Source: Candidatus Parcubacteria bacterium (GTDB lineage Bacteria; Patescibacteriota; Patescibacteriia; Patescibacteriales; UBA12075). Taken from it: a stretch of DNA of 6,578 nt. The position numbers were made by a program, and so were the translations under genes. Below, piece by piece: positions 5,958 through 6,578 of the stretch. How positions within the stretch are numbered: the first letter of the stretch is position 1; each line of letters starts with the position of its first letter. The notes beneath the pieces were generated by a model. The model was not told the origin of the DNA, did not search any database, and saw only the letters and a program-made list of their open reading frames with translations. Where the stretch lies: NCBI GenBank assembly GCA_023140595.1, contig JAGLLI010000064.1:1-6578 (forward strand), in the 5' to 3' direction.

Positions 5958-5964
5958 GAATATA

Positions 5965-6333
5965 ATGCTAGAATTAAAGGCAAATTACTATTGTAGAGTT
6001 TGTGGACATACTGAAACTGGCATTAATATTGACAACTGCTTAAAATGCGGATCTGAAGAGATATTGCCAGCAGTAAATACAAAAGACTTGCGAATTCTTC
6101 CAAAAGTATTTGAAATGGCAGAACTTGCAAACATATCTGATTACCAAAATGTATTATCCCAAGTGTCTTTTGCACAAGCTTGCGGTATAATGAACGAAGC
6201 AATACAATTGCTCTTGTTACTTAAAAAAAGAGATAAGACTAAAATGAACGATTTTGAAACAGTTATAATAGAATACGGGGAAGAAATTGGCGAAATTGCC
6301 AAAGCTATATCAACCCTTAAAAAGTATCCATAA
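5965..6333 (+). CDS. Small zinc-ribbon protein with helical C-terminus, function unknown
   Basis: The gene encodes 122 residues from the ATG chosen by the strong Shine-Dalgarno. Residues 8-30 form a rubredoxin/rubrerythrin-like zinc ribbon: YYCRVCGH (Cys10, Cys13) and NCLKCGS (Cys25, Cys28), two CxxC knuckles 11 residues apart. The rest (about 40-122) is predicted by eye to be helical, with a leucine-rich stretch IQLLLLLKKR near residues 80-89 and an acidic segment (FETVIIEYGEEIGEIAKAI, about 97-115). No signal peptide is present. I do not recognise a named family; such ribbons occur in electron-transfer, RNA-binding and protein-contact modules, so no role can be assigned. It is a single gene, divergent from murG, with its own terminator. 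A longer form starting at 5914 is possible but lacks a ribosome binding site. Confidence 0.8.
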   Translation: MLELKANYYCRVCGHTETGINIDNCLKCGSEEILPAVNTKDLRILPKVFEMAELANISDYQNVLSQVSFAQACGIMNEAIQLLLLLKKRDKTKMNDFETVIIEYGEEIGEIAKAISTLKKYP

Positions 6334-6359
6334 AATGTTTTAAAAAATATTTTTTCACC

Positions 6360-6389
6360 AAGCCGGGACAGAAATGCTCCGGCTTTTTT
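6360..6389 (+). terminator. Intrinsic terminator of the zinc-ribbon gene
   Basis: AAGCCGG (6360-6366) pairs with CCGGCTT (6379-6385), extended by one G-T wobble, around a loop of about 10 nt. The stem runs into a six-T tract (6384-6389). It starts 26 nt after the stop codon. Confidence 0.85.
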
Positions 6390-6412
6390 ATTGATTAATG
6401 CAATAATCATAA

Positions 6413-6441
6413 CATCGCCCAGGCATGAATGCCAGAGCTAC
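6413..6441 (-). repeat. Degraded REP-like palindrome with GTAG head
   Basis: GGCAT-GA-ATGCC (6422-6433) forms the tip. Outer pairs C6420-G6435, C6418-G6437 and G6417-C6438 flank two mismatches. On the minus strand the hairpin is preceded by GTAG (6438-6441). The layout resembles the REP-like GCCCGGGCAT-GA-ATGCCCGGGC palindromes I recall from several bacterial phyla, with point changes in the stem. It lies in noncoding DNA downstream of a terminator, where such elements usually sit. Confidence 0.6.
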
Positions 6442-6469
6442 ATTTTTATTTTTTAAACCTTATATTAAT

Positions 6470-6578
6470 TGTCATTCTAGGGGCGCGAAGCGCAACCTAG
6501 AATCCAGGGGAACGAGAAATAAATAAACAATAATAAATAGATATAGTTCGTGTATTTTACTCCTGGATCCCGGATATT
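6470..6578. repeat. TGTCATTC-type palindromic repeat, cut by the right edge
   Basis: The element starts with TGTCATTC at 6470. A local hairpin follows: TTCTAGG (6475-6481) with CCTAGAA (6496-6502), then GCGC-GAA-GCGC (6483-6493). ATCCAGG (6502-6508) recurs inverted as CCTGGAT (6562-6568), separated by 53 nt of very AT-rich DNA. The end CCTGGATCCCGGAT looks like the start of a second GGGATGACA-type arm lying outside the window. This resembles the short noncoding GTCATTC...GAATGAC repeats found in many bacterial genomes. No ORF is present. Confidence 0.7.

Noticed and set aside
5914..5964. Upstream extension of the zinc-ribbon gene (start at 5914 or 5917)
   Set aside because: No Shine-Dalgarno precedes these ATGs, while the ATG at 5965 has AAGGAGG at ideal spacing and places the ribbon near the N-terminus.
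6392..6409. TGATTA/TAATCA 6-bp inverted repeat with 6-nt loop
   Set aside because: It is short and AT-rich, expected by chance; the real terminator is just upstream at 6360-6389.
6141..6410. Minus-strand ORF of 89 codons
   Set aside because: It is antisense to the zinc-ribbon gene and runs through its terminator hairpin; no start signal.

Overview
The window is an AT-rich bacterial chromosome fragment. It looks most like a member of the Candidate Phyla Radiation (Patescibacteria, probably Parcubacteria). This is an inference from divergent versions of MurG and MurC, very tight gene packing, heptanucleotide repeats that run through coding sequence, and several degenerate palindromic repeats. 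TGA is used as a stop (murG, murC) and never occurs inside the reading frames, so the recoded Gracilibacteria/Absconditabacteria code does not apply. No rRNA, tRNA or CRISPR array is present.

Layout, left to right. (1) Positions 1-398, minus strand: the N-terminal third of a MiaB-type tRNA methylthiotransferase, cut by the left edge. (2) 399-515: a compact divergent promoter region. (3) 516-1034, plus: a small orphan P-loop NTPase with a TTG start and an exceptionally long Shine-Dalgarno match. (4) A hairpin terminator at 1033-1069 between convergent genes. (5) 1068-5898, minus: a four-gene cluster in transcription order murG, amidohydrolase (MtaD-like), murC, APH-fold kinase. Its junctions are a 4-nt overlap, a 35-nt gap filled mostly by a palindrome, and a 3-nt gap. 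(6) 5899-5964: a divergent intergenic region with a self-complementary -10 element. (7) 5965-6333, plus: a small zinc-ribbon protein of unknown function with its own terminator. (8) 6390-6578: no gene; a degraded GTAG-headed REP-like palindrome and the left part of a TGTCATTC-type palindromic repeat that runs off the right edge.

How the genes fit together. MurG makes lipid II from lipid I, and MurC adds L-Ala to UDP-MurNAc, so the minus-strand cluster is at heart a peptidoglycan precursor operon. Two enzymes not normally in mur operons are co-transcribed with it: an adenosine-derivative deaminase-like amidohydrolase, and an APH-fold small-molecule kinase directly behind murC. The kinase might act on a sugar or amino alcohol in wall-precursor recycling, but that is speculation. 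The plus-strand genes have strong Shine-Dalgarno sequences and the minus-strand genes have none visible. This suggests two modes of translation initiation: SD-led for the small orphan genes, and leaderless or coupled for the mur operon.

The points most worth a second look are the murG-mtaD-murC-kinase arrangement, the His-to-Ser change in the MurG glycine loop, the 7-bp tandem repeat inside murC, and three different palindromic repeats in 6.6 kb. No clearly new defence or mobile system is visible.
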